Assembly: GCA_963847515.1 (NCBI GenBank)
Contig: CAWKAA010000007.1
Location: 1,860,001-1,924,000, forward strand
Direction: 5' to 3'
Length of the DNA: 64,000 bases
Source of the DNA: QHXW01 sp963847515
Lineage (GTDB): Bacteria > Acidobacteriota > Terriglobia > Bryobacterales > Bryobacteraceae
Shown here piece by piece: positions 26,840 to 35,694 of this stretch; within the stretch, counting starts at the first letter, position 1, and every line of letters starts with the position of its first letter. Position numbers and translations under genes: made by a program. Below the pieces are notes generated by a model that saw only the letters and a list, made by a program, of their open reading frames with translations, was not told where the DNA came from and searched no databases.

Positions 26840-27193
26840 ATGCAGCTATTTTCCTGGGACGGAGTCAGAACCGAAGTCATGAACCCGAAGATCCGGCGCA
26901 AAGTGATCTCCGGAGAACGGGCCATGGTGGCTCAGGTGTTCATCGCAAAAGATGCCGTGGTGCCCACCCACCAGCACGAGAGCGAGCAACTCACGTACAT
27001 CATGGAGGGAGCGCTCAAGTTTGAGTTAGAGGGGCGTGAGGTCGTCGTGCGCAAAGGTGACGTGCTGCATATTCCTTCAAACGTGCCGCACCGGGCCGTG
27101 GCGCTCGAGGACACACTCGACCTGGACATATTCAGTCCGATTCGCCTGGACTGGCTGACTGGACAAGACGATTACCTGCGAAGAGGCGAGTGA
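26840..27193 (+). CDS. Small cupin-domain protein
   Basis: 117 residues, one cupin_2 barrel. Motif 1 is PTHQHESEQLTYIMEGALKF (metal-binding His, His and Glu) and motif 2 is KGDVLHIPSNVPHRAVAL (third His). No signal peptide, so cytoplasmic. Such single-domain cupins are metal-dependent isomerases, dioxygenases or sugar-binding proteins. Its stop overlaps the start of the SDR gene (TGATG), so the two are translationally coupled and probably act on one small-molecule pathway. Confidence 0.9.
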   Translation: MQLFSWDGVRTEVMNPKIRRKVISGERAMVAQVFIAKDAVVPTHQHESEQLTYIMEGALKFELEGREVVVRKGDVLHIPSNVPHRAVALEDTLDLDIFSPIRLDWLTGQDDYLRRGE

Positions 27194-27984
27194 TGGACCT
27201 CGGGCTGAAGGACCGGGTGGCGATTGTCGCCGCATCCAGCCAGGGGTTGGGGAAAGGTGTGGCTCTGGCGCTGGCCCGCGAGGGCGCGAAACTGGCCATC
27301 TGCGCGCGGACGCCCGGCGCCATTCAGGCGGCCGCCGAGGAAATCCGCAACGTGACAGGCGTAGAGGTTCTGGCCCGCGCGATGGACGTCACTGCGCAGG
27401 ATCAGGTGGGCGAACTTGTGGAGGAAACCCAGAGGCGATTCGGGCGCATCGATATCTGCGTAACCAACGCAGGCGGACCTCCCTCGAAGACGTTCGCCGA
27501 AACGTCGACCGATGACTGGATCTCGGCGGTGAACCTCAACCTGATGAGCACCGTTTACCTCGCGCGTGAAGTGTTGCCCTTGATGCAGAAACAACAATGG
27601 GGACGTTTCATCACGATCACCTCGGTTGCCGTGAAACAACCGATCGATGGCTTAATACTTTCGAACTCGGTCCGGTCAGCTGTCAGCGGTCTGGTAAAGA
27701 GCTTGGCCAATGAGTACGGCAAGTACAACGTTCTGGTGAATAACATCTGCACCGGATATACGCGCACGGAAAGGTTGACCGAGCTTTCCACGCGCCTGGC
27801 CGCCCGCGGCGCCACTACACCCGCCGAGATCGAACGTCAGTGGACCCACCAAATCCCACTAGGGCGGCTCGGCGAAGTGGAAGAATTCGCAAGCGTCGTG
27901 GCCTTTCTGGCATCGGAGCGGGCAAGTTATCTCACAGGCATATCTATAGCCGTGGACGGCGGGTTCGTACGGGGCATCGCGTAA
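27193..27984 (+). CDS. SDR-family oxidoreductase with altered catalytic motif
   Basis: 263 residues from the ATG overlapping the cupin stop by one base; AGAGGCG lies upstream. The Rossmann N-terminus VAIVAASSQGLGKGVALALA matches the TGxxxGxG nucleotide site, followed by NAGGPPSKT and the catalytic-Ser region TSVAVKQPIDG. The usual YxxxK is read as SNSVR at the expected place, so both Tyr and Lys are changed. A group of SDR proteins annotated as 3-oxoacyl-ACP reductases seems to share this SNxxR form (from memory, not searched). NAD(P) binding is likely; normal ketoreductase chemistry is doubtful. Confidence 0.9.
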   Translation: MDLGLKDRVAIVAASSQGLGKGVALALAREGAKLAICARTPGAIQAAAEEIRNVTGVEVLARAMDVTAQDQVGELVEETQRRFGRIDICVTNAGGPPSKTFAETSTDDWISAVNLNLMSTVYLAREVLPLMQKQQWGRFITITSVAVKQPIDGLILSNSVRSAVSGLVKSLANEYGKYNVLVNNICTGYTRTERLTELSTRLAARGATTPAEIERQWTHQIPLGRLGEVEEFASVVAFLASERASYLTGISIAVDGGFVRGIA

Positions 27985-28040
27985 ATAACTTGACATAAAA
28001 CCGGAAATTATCGGATAACAGCCGCTGGAGGATTCACCGG

Positions 28041-28760
28041 ATGAAGAAAGATTTGCAAACGCCATCGTTTTCGGCGGTGCAGAGCGCTCTCACCGCCGTT
28101 GTCAGTGCGGGAGGAAATAGCGGCTTAGGTTTCAATATGTGGGCCACGGTCGTGGACCGGGACGGGGTGGTCTGTCTGGTGACCTTTTCCGGGAAAGACC
28201 GCGGATCCCAATGGCCGGGAAGCCGGGTGATCTCGGCGCAGAAAGCCAACACAGCGAACGCCTTCAGCCTGCCAGGATTTGCTCTTTCTACCGCCAATCT
28301 CTTTTCAGCGGTGCAGCCGGGTGGCAGCCTGTTCGGCTTGCAGGAAAGCAATCCCGTGGATACGGGAGTGGCCTACGGAGGCGATTCCAGCAACTACGGC
28401 CAGCAGAATGATCCGATGGTGGGGCAGAAGATCGGCGGAGTGAACGTGTTCGGCGGCGGGCTGGCGCTGTATGACACGACCGGCGAGCTGGTCGGCGCCC
28501 TCGGCGTGAGCGGGGACACTTCGTGCACAGATCATGTAATCGCCTGGAAGGTCCGGCATGCCTTGAATCTCGACAATGTCCCGGCTGGAGTCGCGGCCGG
28601 TGCGGCCAAGGGTACCGATAACATCATCTTCGACATTACGCCCGATGCGCACGGGCACCCGGTGAGCGCCAGCGGCTTTGGCCATCCGGCTTGCGACCCT
28701 AACGTGGTCGCGATAGGGAATACCTTGCCCGTGAAGTTCCCGACCGGCCCGCATCGATAG
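28041..28760 (+). CDS. GlcG/HbpS-like haem-degrading-domain protein
   Basis: 239 residues, with GGAGG ten bases before the ATG. The fold marks of the GlcG/HbpS family are present: SAVQSALTAVVSAGGNSG, MWATVVDRDGVVCLVTFSG, SRVISAQKANTANAFSL, VFGGGLALYDTTGELVGALG and DTSCTDHVIAWKVRHALNL. Members bind haem or cobalamin, or accompany glycolate and diol use; this one lacks a clear signal peptide. It stands alone after the SDR gene (56 nt) and is followed by a palindromic repeat. Confidence 0.87.
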   Translation: MKKDLQTPSFSAVQSALTAVVSAGGNSGLGFNMWATVVDRDGVVCLVTFSGKDRGSQWPGSRVISAQKANTANAFSLPGFALSTANLFSAVQPGGSLFGLQESNPVDTGVAYGGDSSNYGQQNDPMVGQKIGGVNVFGGGLALYDTTGELVGALGVSGDTSCTDHVIAWKVRHALNLDNVPAGVAAGAAKGTDNIIFDITPDAHGHPVSASGFGHPACDPNVVAIGNTLPVKFPTGPHR

Positions 28761-28782
28761 ATCCGTGACGTGTTTCTGCTCT

Positions 28783-28853
28783 GTGGGGCGGACGCCCTCG
28801 TCCCGCTCAAGCCGGACCAGAGGGTCCGGCGCGGTCCAGGGGGACCGCCCCAC
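28783..28853. repeat. Nested GC-rich palindrome (dispersed-repeat-like)
   Basis: Outer arms GTGGGGCGG (28783-28791) and CCGCCCCAC (28845-28853) enclose an inner hairpin GCCGGACC (28811-28818) / GGTCCGGC (28823-28830). It sits between the GlcG-like and MgtC genes, 23 bases after a stop codon, and has no T-run. The form is like REP-type extragenic palindromes; only one full copy is in this window. Confidence 0.6.
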
Positions 28854-28902
28854 TGTCGTGAGTTCAAACCAGGATTTGTCGCCTAAGGTATGATCCATCT
28901 GT

Positions 28903-29328
28903 ATGGACTGGCAGGCAGAGGCGCTGTTGGCCTTGCGGGTGGTTTTGGCGATCGTGCTTGGTGGACTGGTAGGATGGCAGCGCGAGCACCTCGGGATCGA
29001 AGCCGGCGTCCGGACCTTTGCGGCGGTGTCGTTGGGCGCCTGCGTGTTTGGGCTGATCTACCCTTCTGACACGCGCATCGCTGCACAAATCGTAACAGGA
29101 ATCGGCTTCCTGGGCGCGGGCGTGATCATGCGGGGGCGAGGGCACGTTCACGGCTTGACTACGGCGGCGTCGCTTTGGGCGGTGGCGTCCGTTGGTCTGG
29201 CGCTGGCTTACGGAAGAATCGTGCTGGCCGTAGTGGTCGCGATTCTCCTGTTTATCCTGCTTGCCATTCCACTCAAGAAATGGGAGCGCGCGAAGGGATT
29301 GATCGAGGATCGTAATTCACGCGGCTGA
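28903..29328 (+). CDS. MgtC/SapB-family inner-membrane protein
   Basis: 141 residues with four predicted membrane helices. The conserved block VLGGLVGWQREHLGIEAGVR sits at about residue 18-37 and GIGFLGAGVIMRGRGHVHGL at about 66-85, followed by TTAASLWAVASVGLALAYG. This is the membrane half of MgtC; the C-terminal ACT-like domain of Salmonella MgtC is absent, as in the short SapB type. Family members affect magnesium homeostasis, acid and phosphate stress, or membrane ATPase control. The gene is alone, 48 bases before the UPF0182 gene. Confidence 0.92.
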   Translation: MDWQAEALLALRVVLAIVLGGLVGWQREHLGIEAGVRTFAAVSLGACVFGLIYPSDTRIAAQIVTGIGFLGAGVIMRGRGHVHGLTTAASLWAVASVGLALAYGRIVLAVVVAILLFILLAIPLKKWERAKGLIEDRNSRG

Positions 29329-29376
29329 GCCGCCGCTCGCACTGCCGTAACGCTCCTGTGACATAATCACCGCAGC

Positions 29377-32106
29377 ATGGTTCAGTACCAATTACCCCGC
29401 AGGCGTTCGAGTTCGCGCAAGCTCCGCATCACGCTGATTGTCATCGCCGTGCTGATTCTTGCCGGCGCGCACACCATTGCGTCGACCATCATCGATTACA
29501 AGTGGTGGAAAGAACTCGGTCAGGTGGATACCTGGCTGAACTTGTACCTCTACGGTGTGGGCCCGCTGGCGGCGGCCACCGTCGTTGCTTTTGTGGTGCT
29601 CTGGCTGGCCCATGCGCGCGCCATGAAATTTGCGGCTACTTCGCTGAGCGAGCATGGCACCTACGCTAAACTTTCCGTAATCGGGCTGCTGGTTCTGGGA
29701 TTTATTGTTTCCTCTGCCGCGCTCGACACCTGGACCGTGGTCCGCTACCTGGGCAGCCGCCATCTGCCCGCCGACGCCACAGCCTGGCACGATCCGGTGT
29801 TCAATCTCCCGCTGGCTTTTTATTTGTTTGATCTGCCCTTCTATTCGGATTTGCGGGGGTACGTGCTGGCCCTCATCATCGTCGCAATCCTGGTGTATTG
29901 GATCACGGCTCGCATCTGGCAATTGCGTTACCGGATTCCGGAGTTGCGTGAGATGCGCGAGCTGGACCCCGGACTTTTGCGGCTGGAAGGCGGACTGGAG
30001 TCGAAGTTTCTGCGCGGCGCCGCGGTCGTCGCTCTGATCGCTCTGGCATTTCGATTTTTTCTGGGGCGCTATGAAATGGTGCTGGACCAGCATAATTTCC
30101 TGGTGGGTGTCGACTACGTGGATAACTACGTCGGCCTGCCGCTGCAATGGCTGATGATCGTGGCGTGCCTGCTGGCGGCCATCTTCGTGTGGGCGGGCCG
30201 CTGGGTGCTGGCCGCCCTGATGGCGCTGTCCCTGGTTGTGCGATTCCTGGTTCCTGGACTGGTTTCTACGCTCCACGTACGGCCCAATGAGATTTCGCTC
30301 GAACGGCCTTATATCGACGCTCACATTCACGCCACCCGCAGCGCTTTTGCGATCGAAAAGCGCTCCAATGAAATCGAGTTCAAGGTCGATCCCAAGGCCA
30401 CCATCGATACGACCCGCCACCGCAATCTGCTGGACAACGTGCGCTTGTGGGACTGGCGGCCATTCCACGACACGGTTTCGCAGACACAAGCGCTCCGGTC
30501 CTATTATGTATTCCCCGGCACCGACGTGGATCGGTATACCATTGGCGGAAATTATCGCCAGGTGCTGCTCACACCGCGCGAACTGGACATCCATCAGGTA
30601 ACTGGCGCAAGCCAGAGCTGGATCAATTCTCATTTCATTTACACGCACGGCTACGGGGTGGTGCTGGCGGATGTCAGCAAGATACGGCCTGACGGCTTGC
30701 CCGTGTTCCTGATTCAGAATATGCCGCCGGAAGTGACGGCCCCAGGTTTGAAGCTTACACGGCCGGAAATCTACTATGGCGAGACGGTGCAAGAACCCGT
30801 ATTTATGGACACGCGCCAGGAGGAGTTCAATTATCCTTCAGGGGCGGACAATGTGCATTCAGTGTATGCGGGTAAGGGCGGATTTGCCATCGCCTCCTTT
30901 CCCATGCGGCTGGCGGCGGCGGTGGATCAGGGCGATTTCAACATTTTGCTGACAGACTACTTCACCGATAACAGCAGAATGATGATCCGCCGCAAGGTTC
31001 GCGAGAGGCTCGAATACCTGGCCAGCTTCCTGCAATGGGACGCCGATCCTTATCTGGTGATCACGGAAGAAGGTCGCCTGGTGTGGATCGTCGATGGATA
31101 TACCACGTCGGACGCGCACCCGTATTCGCGCAGCGTGAATGTTCCCGATATTGGCAGCGTCAACTACATGCGCAACGCGGTCAAGGCCACCATTGACGCA
31201 TACGACGGCACCACAAATCTGTACATCTTCGCACCCTCCGATCCGATCATCCAGGCGTATCGCAACCTCTTCCCTACGCTCTTTCATCCGGCTTCGGAAA
31301 TGCCCGCGGACTTGCGGGCGCATGCGCGGTATCCGGAAATGCTGTTCCGGACTCAGGCGGAAATTTACCGCACGTACCATATGCTCGATCCGCAAGCTTT
31401 CTACAACAAGGAAGACGTATGGGACATTGCCAGCTATAGCAACGGCCAGAGCGGGCAGCGCGAGCCCATGAACCCCACCTACGTGGTTGCTTCCCTGCCC
31501 AACCAGGACAAGCCGGAGTTCATGCTGATTCTGCCATTCACGCCGCGCACAAAAGATAACCTGATCGGATTGATGGTAGGACAATGCGACGGACCGAACC
31601 TGGGTGAACTGGTAGTCTTGCAGCTCTCGAAACAAGAGCTCATCCGCGGCCCCATGCAGATCGATGCGGCCATCAATCAGGACCAGAACATATCCAAGGA
31701 CCTGACGCTGTGGAACCAACAGGGCTCGCAGGTGCTTCGTGGGCAAACGCTGGTCTTGCCGGTCAACAACACATTTCTCTACGTGGAGCCCATTTATATA
31801 CAGGCAACGCAGGCGCGCATGCCTCAGTTAAAGAAAGTCGTCCTGGCCATTGGTGAACACTTGATTTACACCGATACGTACGAAGAGGCCGTCGCGCAGT
31901 TGGCTGGAGGTGCGCGGCCGGCGGTTGAGGTCGCCCAGAAAACGGGCGCCATTACTTCCGGCACCCCGGCCGCTCCACCCGGCGGCGGCGATCAGCGTGT
32001 GGCGAGCATCCGGCAACACTTACAGCGTTACAAAGAATTGGCCGGGCAGGGGCGCTGGGCCGAGGCGGGCAAAGAACTGGACGCGATCGAATCGGAGCTC
32101 AAGTAA
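29377..32106 (+). CDS. UPF0182-family membrane protein
   Basis: 909 residues, the usual length of COG1615/UPF0182. The N-terminal third has about seven membrane helices (starting RITLIVIAVLILAGAHTIAS). The large soluble part keeps the family stretches RHRNLLDNVRLWDWRPFHDT, FPGTDVDRY, FIYTHGYGVVLADVS, YYGE, FNILLTDYF, RVRERLEYL-like (KVRERLEYLASFLQWDADPY), WIVDGYTTSDAHPYS and PLYVEPIY-like NTFLYVEPIY near the end. A Pro/Ala-rich linker and short C-terminal helical segment follow. The function is unknown; it is integral to the inner membrane with a large outside domain. The stop directly abuts the ATG of the next gene. Confidence 0.94.
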   Translation: MVQYQLPRRRSSSRKLRITLIVIAVLILAGAHTIASTIIDYKWWKELGQVDTWLNLYLYGVGPLAAATVVAFVVLWLAHARAMKFAATSLSEHGTYAKLSVIGLLVLGFIVSSAALDTWTVVRYLGSRHLPADATAWHDPVFNLPLAFYLFDLPFYSDLRGYVLALIIVAILVYWITARIWQLRYRIPELREMRELDPGLLRLEGGLESKFLRGAAVVALIALAFRFFLGRYEMVLDQHNFLVGVDYVDNYVGLPLQWLMIVACLLAAIFVWAGRWVLAALMALSLVVRFLVPGLVSTLHVRPNEISLERPYIDAHIHATRSAFAIEKRSNEIEFKVDPKATIDTTRHRNLLDNVRLWDWRPFHDTVSQTQALRSYYVFPGTDVDRYTIGGNYRQVLLTPRELDIHQVTGASQSWINSHFIYTHGYGVVLADVSKIRPDGLPVFLIQNMPPEVTAPGLKLTRPEIYYGETVQEPVFMDTRQEEFNYPSGADNVHSVYAGKGGFAIASFPMRLAAAVDQGDFNILLTDYFTDNSRMMIRRKVRERLEYLASFLQWDADPYLVITEEGRLVWIVDGYTTSDAHPYSRSVNVPDIGSVNYMRNAVKATIDAYDGTTNLYIFAPSDPIIQAYRNLFPTLFHPASEMPADLRAHARYPEMLFRTQAEIYRTYHMLDPQAFYNKEDVWDIASYSNGQSGQREPMNPTYVVASLPNQDKPEFMLILPFTPRTKDNLIGLMVGQCDGPNLGELVVLQLSKQELIRGPMQIDAAINQDQNISKDLTLWNQQGSQVLRGQTLVLPVNNTFLYVEPIYIQATQARMPQLKKVVLAIGEHLIYTDTYEEAVAQLAGGARPAVEVAQKTGAITSGTPAAPPGGGDQRVASIRQHLQRYKELAGQGRWAEAGKELDAIESELK

Positions 32107-33414
32107 ATGGAAATTATGCGACAACACGTGATGGGTCATGAGCGGCGATTTCTGACGCGCTGCGCCCTTGCGCTGTGGATGCTGGCTGCCTGTGCGGTCG
32201 CGGCGGAACTGCCGGCAGCGAAGCCGGAATCCGTCGGCTTATCATCCGAGCGGCTGGAGCGGATTGCAACTGCCGTCCAACGCAGTATCGATGACAAGAG
32301 AATTGCAGGCGCGGTCACGCTGGTGTCGCGGCGGGGTCAGATCGCGTGGCTCAAAGCGCAGGGGATGATGGACCGGGAGGCGGGCAAGCCGATGCGATCC
32401 GATACCATCTTCCGCATCTGCTCCATGAGCAAGGCCCTCACAAGTCTCGCCGTGATGATGCTCTATGAAGAAGGGCGTTTCCAGTTGGAAGACCCGGTGT
32501 CGAAGTATATTCCCGAGTTCAAGAATCCCAAGGTGCTGGTGAAACCGGCATCCGGCGTGCCTTACACCATTCCCGCTACCAAAGAGATCACAATACTCAA
32601 CTTGCTGACGCATACTTCGGGCCTCACCTACAACTGGAACCCTGATCTCGGCCCGATGTACAAAGAAGCCGGTGTCGCGCACGGCATGCTCCCCTACGAT
32701 GGCACTATCCAGGACAATGTCAAACGGCTCGCGGGTCTGCCTCTGCTTTTCAATCCAGGTGACCGCTTCGAGTACAGTCTGGGTGTCGACGTTCTGGGTT
32801 ATCTGGTGGAAGTCGTGTCGGGCATAACGTTCGATGAGTTTCTCCGCACGCGCGTCTTCGCGCCGCTGGGCATGAACGACACGTATTTCTACGTGCCTGA
32901 GGACAAGCTCAACCGGCTAGCCACGGTGTATACATACTATCCCGACAAAGGACTCAGCCGGTTTCCCGACACGCCCATTGTTGAAGGACCATTCTCTTAT
33001 TCGGCGGATTATCCGTATCGCGGACCCAAGAAACTTTACGCCGGTGGCGCCGGCCTCTGTTCCACCGCAGCCGACTACGCGCGCTTCTGCCAGATGATGC
33101 TGGACGGCGGCAAGGCGGGCGGCGCCCGCCTGGTGAGCCGCAAAACCGTAGAGCTAATGACGCACGATCATCTGGGCAAAGCCGGCCCCGATCAGGCCTT
33201 CGGTCTTGGATTCGGCATCAATGGAGTCAAGTCCCCTCTGTCGGAACTGGGTTCACCGGGAGAATACAACTGGGGCGGCTTTTACTATACAGCCTTCGTC
33301 ATCGACCCGAAGGAACAGATGATCACGGTTTTCATGGCGCAGTTGCACCCGACCGGCGATCTGAACCTAGGTACTCTGTTCCATACGCTGGCGTATCAGG
33401 CGATCATCGATTGA
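32107..33414 (+). CDS. Exported serine hydrolase (beta-lactamase/esterase family)
   Basis: 435 residues. A charged front and hydrophobic helix (CALALWMLAACAVAAELPA) indicate export; the ATG follows the UPF0182 stop with no gap, and later Met residues (9 codons in) are possible starts. The class C-type active site SxxK is ICSMSKALTS at about residue 100; the second motif is YSL in FEYSLGVDVLG, and TLLTHTSG-like LLTHTSGLTYNW lies between. The third motif is not a standard KTG. Such proteins are esterases, D-aminopeptidases or penicillin-binding-like enzymes more often than true beta-lactamases. The substrate is unknown. Confidence 0.9.
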   Translation: MEIMRQHVMGHERRFLTRCALALWMLAACAVAAELPAAKPESVGLSSERLERIATAVQRSIDDKRIAGAVTLVSRRGQIAWLKAQGMMDREAGKPMRSDTIFRICSMSKALTSLAVMMLYEEGRFQLEDPVSKYIPEFKNPKVLVKPASGVPYTIPATKEITILNLLTHTSGLTYNWNPDLGPMYKEAGVAHGMLPYDGTIQDNVKRLAGLPLLFNPGDRFEYSLGVDVLGYLVEVVSGITFDEFLRTRVFAPLGMNDTYFYVPEDKLNRLATVYTYYPDKGLSRFPDTPIVEGPFSYSADYPYRGPKKLYAGGAGLCSTAADYARFCQMMLDGGKAGGARLVSRKTVELMTHDHLGKAGPDQAFGLGFGINGVKSPLSELGSPGEYNWGGFYYTAFVIDPKEQMITVFMAQLHPTGDLNLGTLFHTLAYQAIID

Positions 33415-33428
33415 GGGCGTAAGCCCAG

Positions 33429-34094
33429 CTACTGTTTGCTATCGCCCAGCGGCCGGATAGCAACCTCCTTGAAGAAGACCACATCGTTCTTACTGTGATT
33501 CTGCAATCCAAAATAGCCTTCGATAGGCCGCAGACCGTGTTGCGGCTCGAAGGAGAATTTCCGTGGAGGAACCAGCTGGCCTTCGGTGTAATCAGTGACT
33601 TTAACGCCGTTCAGAGTCACGATGGTTCGCGGCCCATCGAGCGTAATCTCCATCGTGTTCCACTCAGGCCCCGGTTTTCCCGGCTTCGCCAGCGGCTTGG
33701 TGAGTGAGTAGAGCGTTCCGGTGATGTGATATTCGTCTTCGTTGGACTTCTCGGGCTCGTTATCGATCTGCACCTCGTAACCGTAATGCACGGGCATCCA
33801 TTCCTCTCGCGGTTCTAGGGGGATGCGGACAAACACGCCGGAATTGTCGTTATGGTCGCGCATCTTGTATACGACGCGCAGCACGCAATTCGAAATTTTC
33901 CCGCCCTTCCAGTAAAGCAATCCCATGCCGCCATGGGTCTCGATCACGCCATTCTCAACGCTCATGGATCCCGGCCCGACATGCTGCCAGTCAGACAAGT
34001 CCTTACCATTGAAAAGTTGTTTCCATTCGTCAGATGACGCGGCGGTGCAAGTGGCGCAGCACCCGCCCAAGATTAGGGTCAACAATTTAAGCAT
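33429..34094 (-). CDS. DUF1080 / 3-keto-disaccharide-hydrolase-type exported protein
   Basis: 221 residues. Signal peptide with a Cys-rich end (MLKLLTLILGGCCATCTA; lipoprotein processing is possible), then the family start EWKQLFNGKDLSDWQHVG, ENGVIETHGGMGLLYW, NSGVFVRIP, YEVQIDN, TGTLYSLTKP, and WNTMEITLDG ... IVTLNGVKVTDYTEG. It ends with GYFGLQNHSKNDVVFFKEVAIRPL, read as two short strands. This concanavalin-like fold is used by 3-keto-glucoside hydrolases in Bacteroidota and is common in acidobacteria and planctomycetes. It fits with the window's many sugar-isomerase-like genes. It converges with the serine-hydrolase gene, 14 nt apart. Confidence 0.91.
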   Translation of the reverse strand: MLKLLTLILGGCCATCTAASSDEWKQLFNGKDLSDWQHVGPGSMSVENGVIETHGGMGLLYWKGGKISNCVLRVVYKMRDHNDNSGVFVRIPLEPREEWMPVHYGYEVQIDNEPEKSNEDEYHITGTLYSLTKPLAKPGKPGPEWNTMEITLDGPRTIVTLNGVKVTDYTEGQLVPPRKFSFEPQHGLRPIEGYFGLQNHSKNDVVFFKEVAIRPLGDSKQ

Positions 34095-34129
34095 ATGAAC
34101 ATTATCATGCCATTGAAACGGAACAAACT

Positions 34130-34205
34130 GGTGGCGGCGGAGCGACTCGAACGCTCGACCTACGGATTATGAGACCGTCGCTCTAACCAACTGAGCTACG
34201 CCGCC
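34130..34205 (-). tRNA. tRNA-Met (anticodon CAT)
   Basis: 76 bases including an encoded CCA end. The acceptor stem GGCGGCG pairs with CGCCGCC, D-arm GCTCAGTTGGTTAGAGC, anticodon loop CTCATAA (anticodon at 34171-34169), T-arm GAGCG-TTCGAGT-CGCTC. The first acceptor pair is G-C and the loop matches elongator tRNA-Met; a CAT anticodon could also be a lysidine-modified tRNA-Ile, but the body resembles E. coli elongator tRNA-Met. One U-U mismatch closes the anticodon stem. Confidence 0.95.
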
Positions 34206-34278
34206 TGTGAGAGGGGATCGCTCTTAAGAGTTTAGCAAACGGCTTCTGAGCTACGTAATCGGATGGCCGTCCTGTGGG

Positions 34279-35676
34279 ATGATGGCAGTTTCAGCCATGT
34301 CCTTGAATCGCCGGAATTTCATCGTGGGTGGCCTAGCCCTACCCGCGCTCGCCCGCAAAGAGCGAGCCGCCCCGCGCCCGAACCTGGTTCTCATCGTTGC
34401 CGATGGGCTGGGCTCCTGGATGCTGGGCTGTGGCGGAAACCGCGAGATACGCACGCCGAACATCGATCAGCTCGCGCAATCTGGCGCCCGCTTTGAAAAT
34501 CATTTTGCCTGCACTCCGGCCTCTTCCCCGAGTCTGGCCACGCTGTACACCGGCCGCGTCCCGCGCCAGCACGGCATCCAGGATTTTCTAACCGGCGAGC
34601 CGATCGAGAACCCGCCCCAAGGCCAGGCCGCTGCGCCGCCGAGCTTCCGCAATGAGGTCCTGCTTTCCGATATCTTGTCCGGCAACGGTTATGAATGCGG
34701 ATTAGTGGGCAACTGGGCCCTGGGAGACAACTCAACTCCGCAGCACGGCTATCACTTCTGGTCGGCGTGCGACGGCTCCCTCGCGTACCAGAACCCGCGA
34801 ATCAGCTCGAATGGCAAATCCTCAACCGAGAACGGTTACCTCACCGAGTTGCTCACTGCGAAAGCCGGAGCATTTCTCGATCAACAAACTGCCGCCAAAC
34901 CGTTTTTCCTGACGGTCAGCTATCCCAATCCGCATCCGCCGTATGACGGCCATCCCGCGCGCTATTACGAGATGTATGCGAAGGCCAGTTTCGAGACCAC
35001 GGGCTGGGAGCGCGCCGCGGCAAATGCGTTGCGCGGCAAGGAGTACCTCGCGGACACTGTCGGAAACAACCGGAAGGCGGCGGCAGCCGTTACGGCGCTG
35101 GACGATCAGATCCCGTTGCTGCTGGCGAAATTGCAGCAGCGCGGCCTGCGCGAAAACACCGTCATCGTGTTGACCAGTGACGACGGGTATCTTCTCGGCC
35201 GCCATGGATTGTGGAGCGCCGGCCTGGCTTCGAATCCCATCAACATGTACGACGAAGTGGTGGGGACGCCGATGATCTGGCACTGGCTGGGGCACGTTCC
35301 TCCGCAGAGCGTTCGCCCTGAAGTAGTGAGTACGTACGATTTCGCGCCGACCGTGTGCGAATTGCTCGATCTCCCCGTGCCCGCAGGCCGTAATCTCTGC
35401 GGCCGCAGCTATCTTCCGCTGCTGATGGGGAAGCCTTTGCCGAAGAAATCGCCGTGGCGTCACACGGTTTTTGGACAATATCGCAACACGGAAATGGCGC
35501 GCGATACCCGTTTCAAACTCGTGCTGCGAAACGCCGGCGCCGGCCCGAACGAGCTTTACGATCTCGGCAACGATCCGCGCGAGAAAATCAATCAATACGA
35601 CAATCCCAAGTATCTGAACGACCGCGACCAGATGACGCGGGCGATCGAAGGGTGGCGCCGAACCACGGCCGGCTAG
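34279..35676 (+). CDS. Tat-exported sulfatase-like protein with degenerate active-site motif
   Basis: 465 residues; a second ATG at 34297 would give MSLNRRNFIVGGLALP, an equally good twin-arginine signal. Alkaline-phosphatase/sulfatase fold: NLVLIVADGLGSWMLGCGGN, TPNIDQLAQSG, the active-site region SSPSLATLYTGR, FFLTVSYPNPHPPY, VIVLTSDDGYLLGRHGLW, FAPTVCELLDL and a C-terminal ELYDLGNDPREKIN. In true sulfatases the nucleophile motif is C/S-x-P-x-R; here it aligns as S-S-P-S-L, so the Arg is lost, and the paired N-terminal Asp is reduced to one. The sulfate-ester activity is therefore uncertain. The aminotransferase gene follows by 18 nt. Confidence 0.88.
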   Translation: MMAVSAMSLNRRNFIVGGLALPALARKERAAPRPNLVLIVADGLGSWMLGCGGNREIRTPNIDQLAQSGARFENHFACTPASSPSLATLYTGRVPRQHGIQDFLTGEPIENPPQGQAAAPPSFRNEVLLSDILSGNGYECGLVGNWALGDNSTPQHGYHFWSACDGSLAYQNPRISSNGKSSTENGYLTELLTAKAGAFLDQQTAAKPFFLTVSYPNPHPPYDGHPARYYEMYAKASFETTGWERAAANALRGKEYLADTVGNNRKAAAAVTALDDQIPLLLAKLQQRGLRENTVIVLTSDDGYLLGRHGLWSAGLASNPINMYDEVVGTPMIWHWLGHVPPQSVRPEVVSTYDFAPTVCELLDLPVPAGRNLCGRSYLPLLMGKPLPKKSPWRHTVFGQYRNTEMARDTRFKLVLRNAGAGPNELYDLGNDPREKINQYDNPKYLNDRDQMTRAIEGWRRTTAG

Positions 35677-35694
35677 CCCGGCCAAAGGAGTTTT

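Noticed and set aside
29392..30792. A 466-codon open frame on the minus strand inside the UPF0182 gene
   Set aside because: It is the antisense of a highly conserved membrane protein, is rich in His, Gln and Arg, and has no domain or signal; high-GC codon use leaves such frames open.
32107..33414. Reading the serine hydrolase as an antibiotic beta-lactamase
   Set aside because: Only SxxK and a YSL motif are seen; the KTG box is not standard and most such acidobacterial proteins are esterases or peptidases.
34130..34205. tRNA-Ile2 for the CAT-anticodon tRNA
   Set aside because: The body and loop match elongator tRNA-Met more closely; only lysidine modification data could show otherwise.
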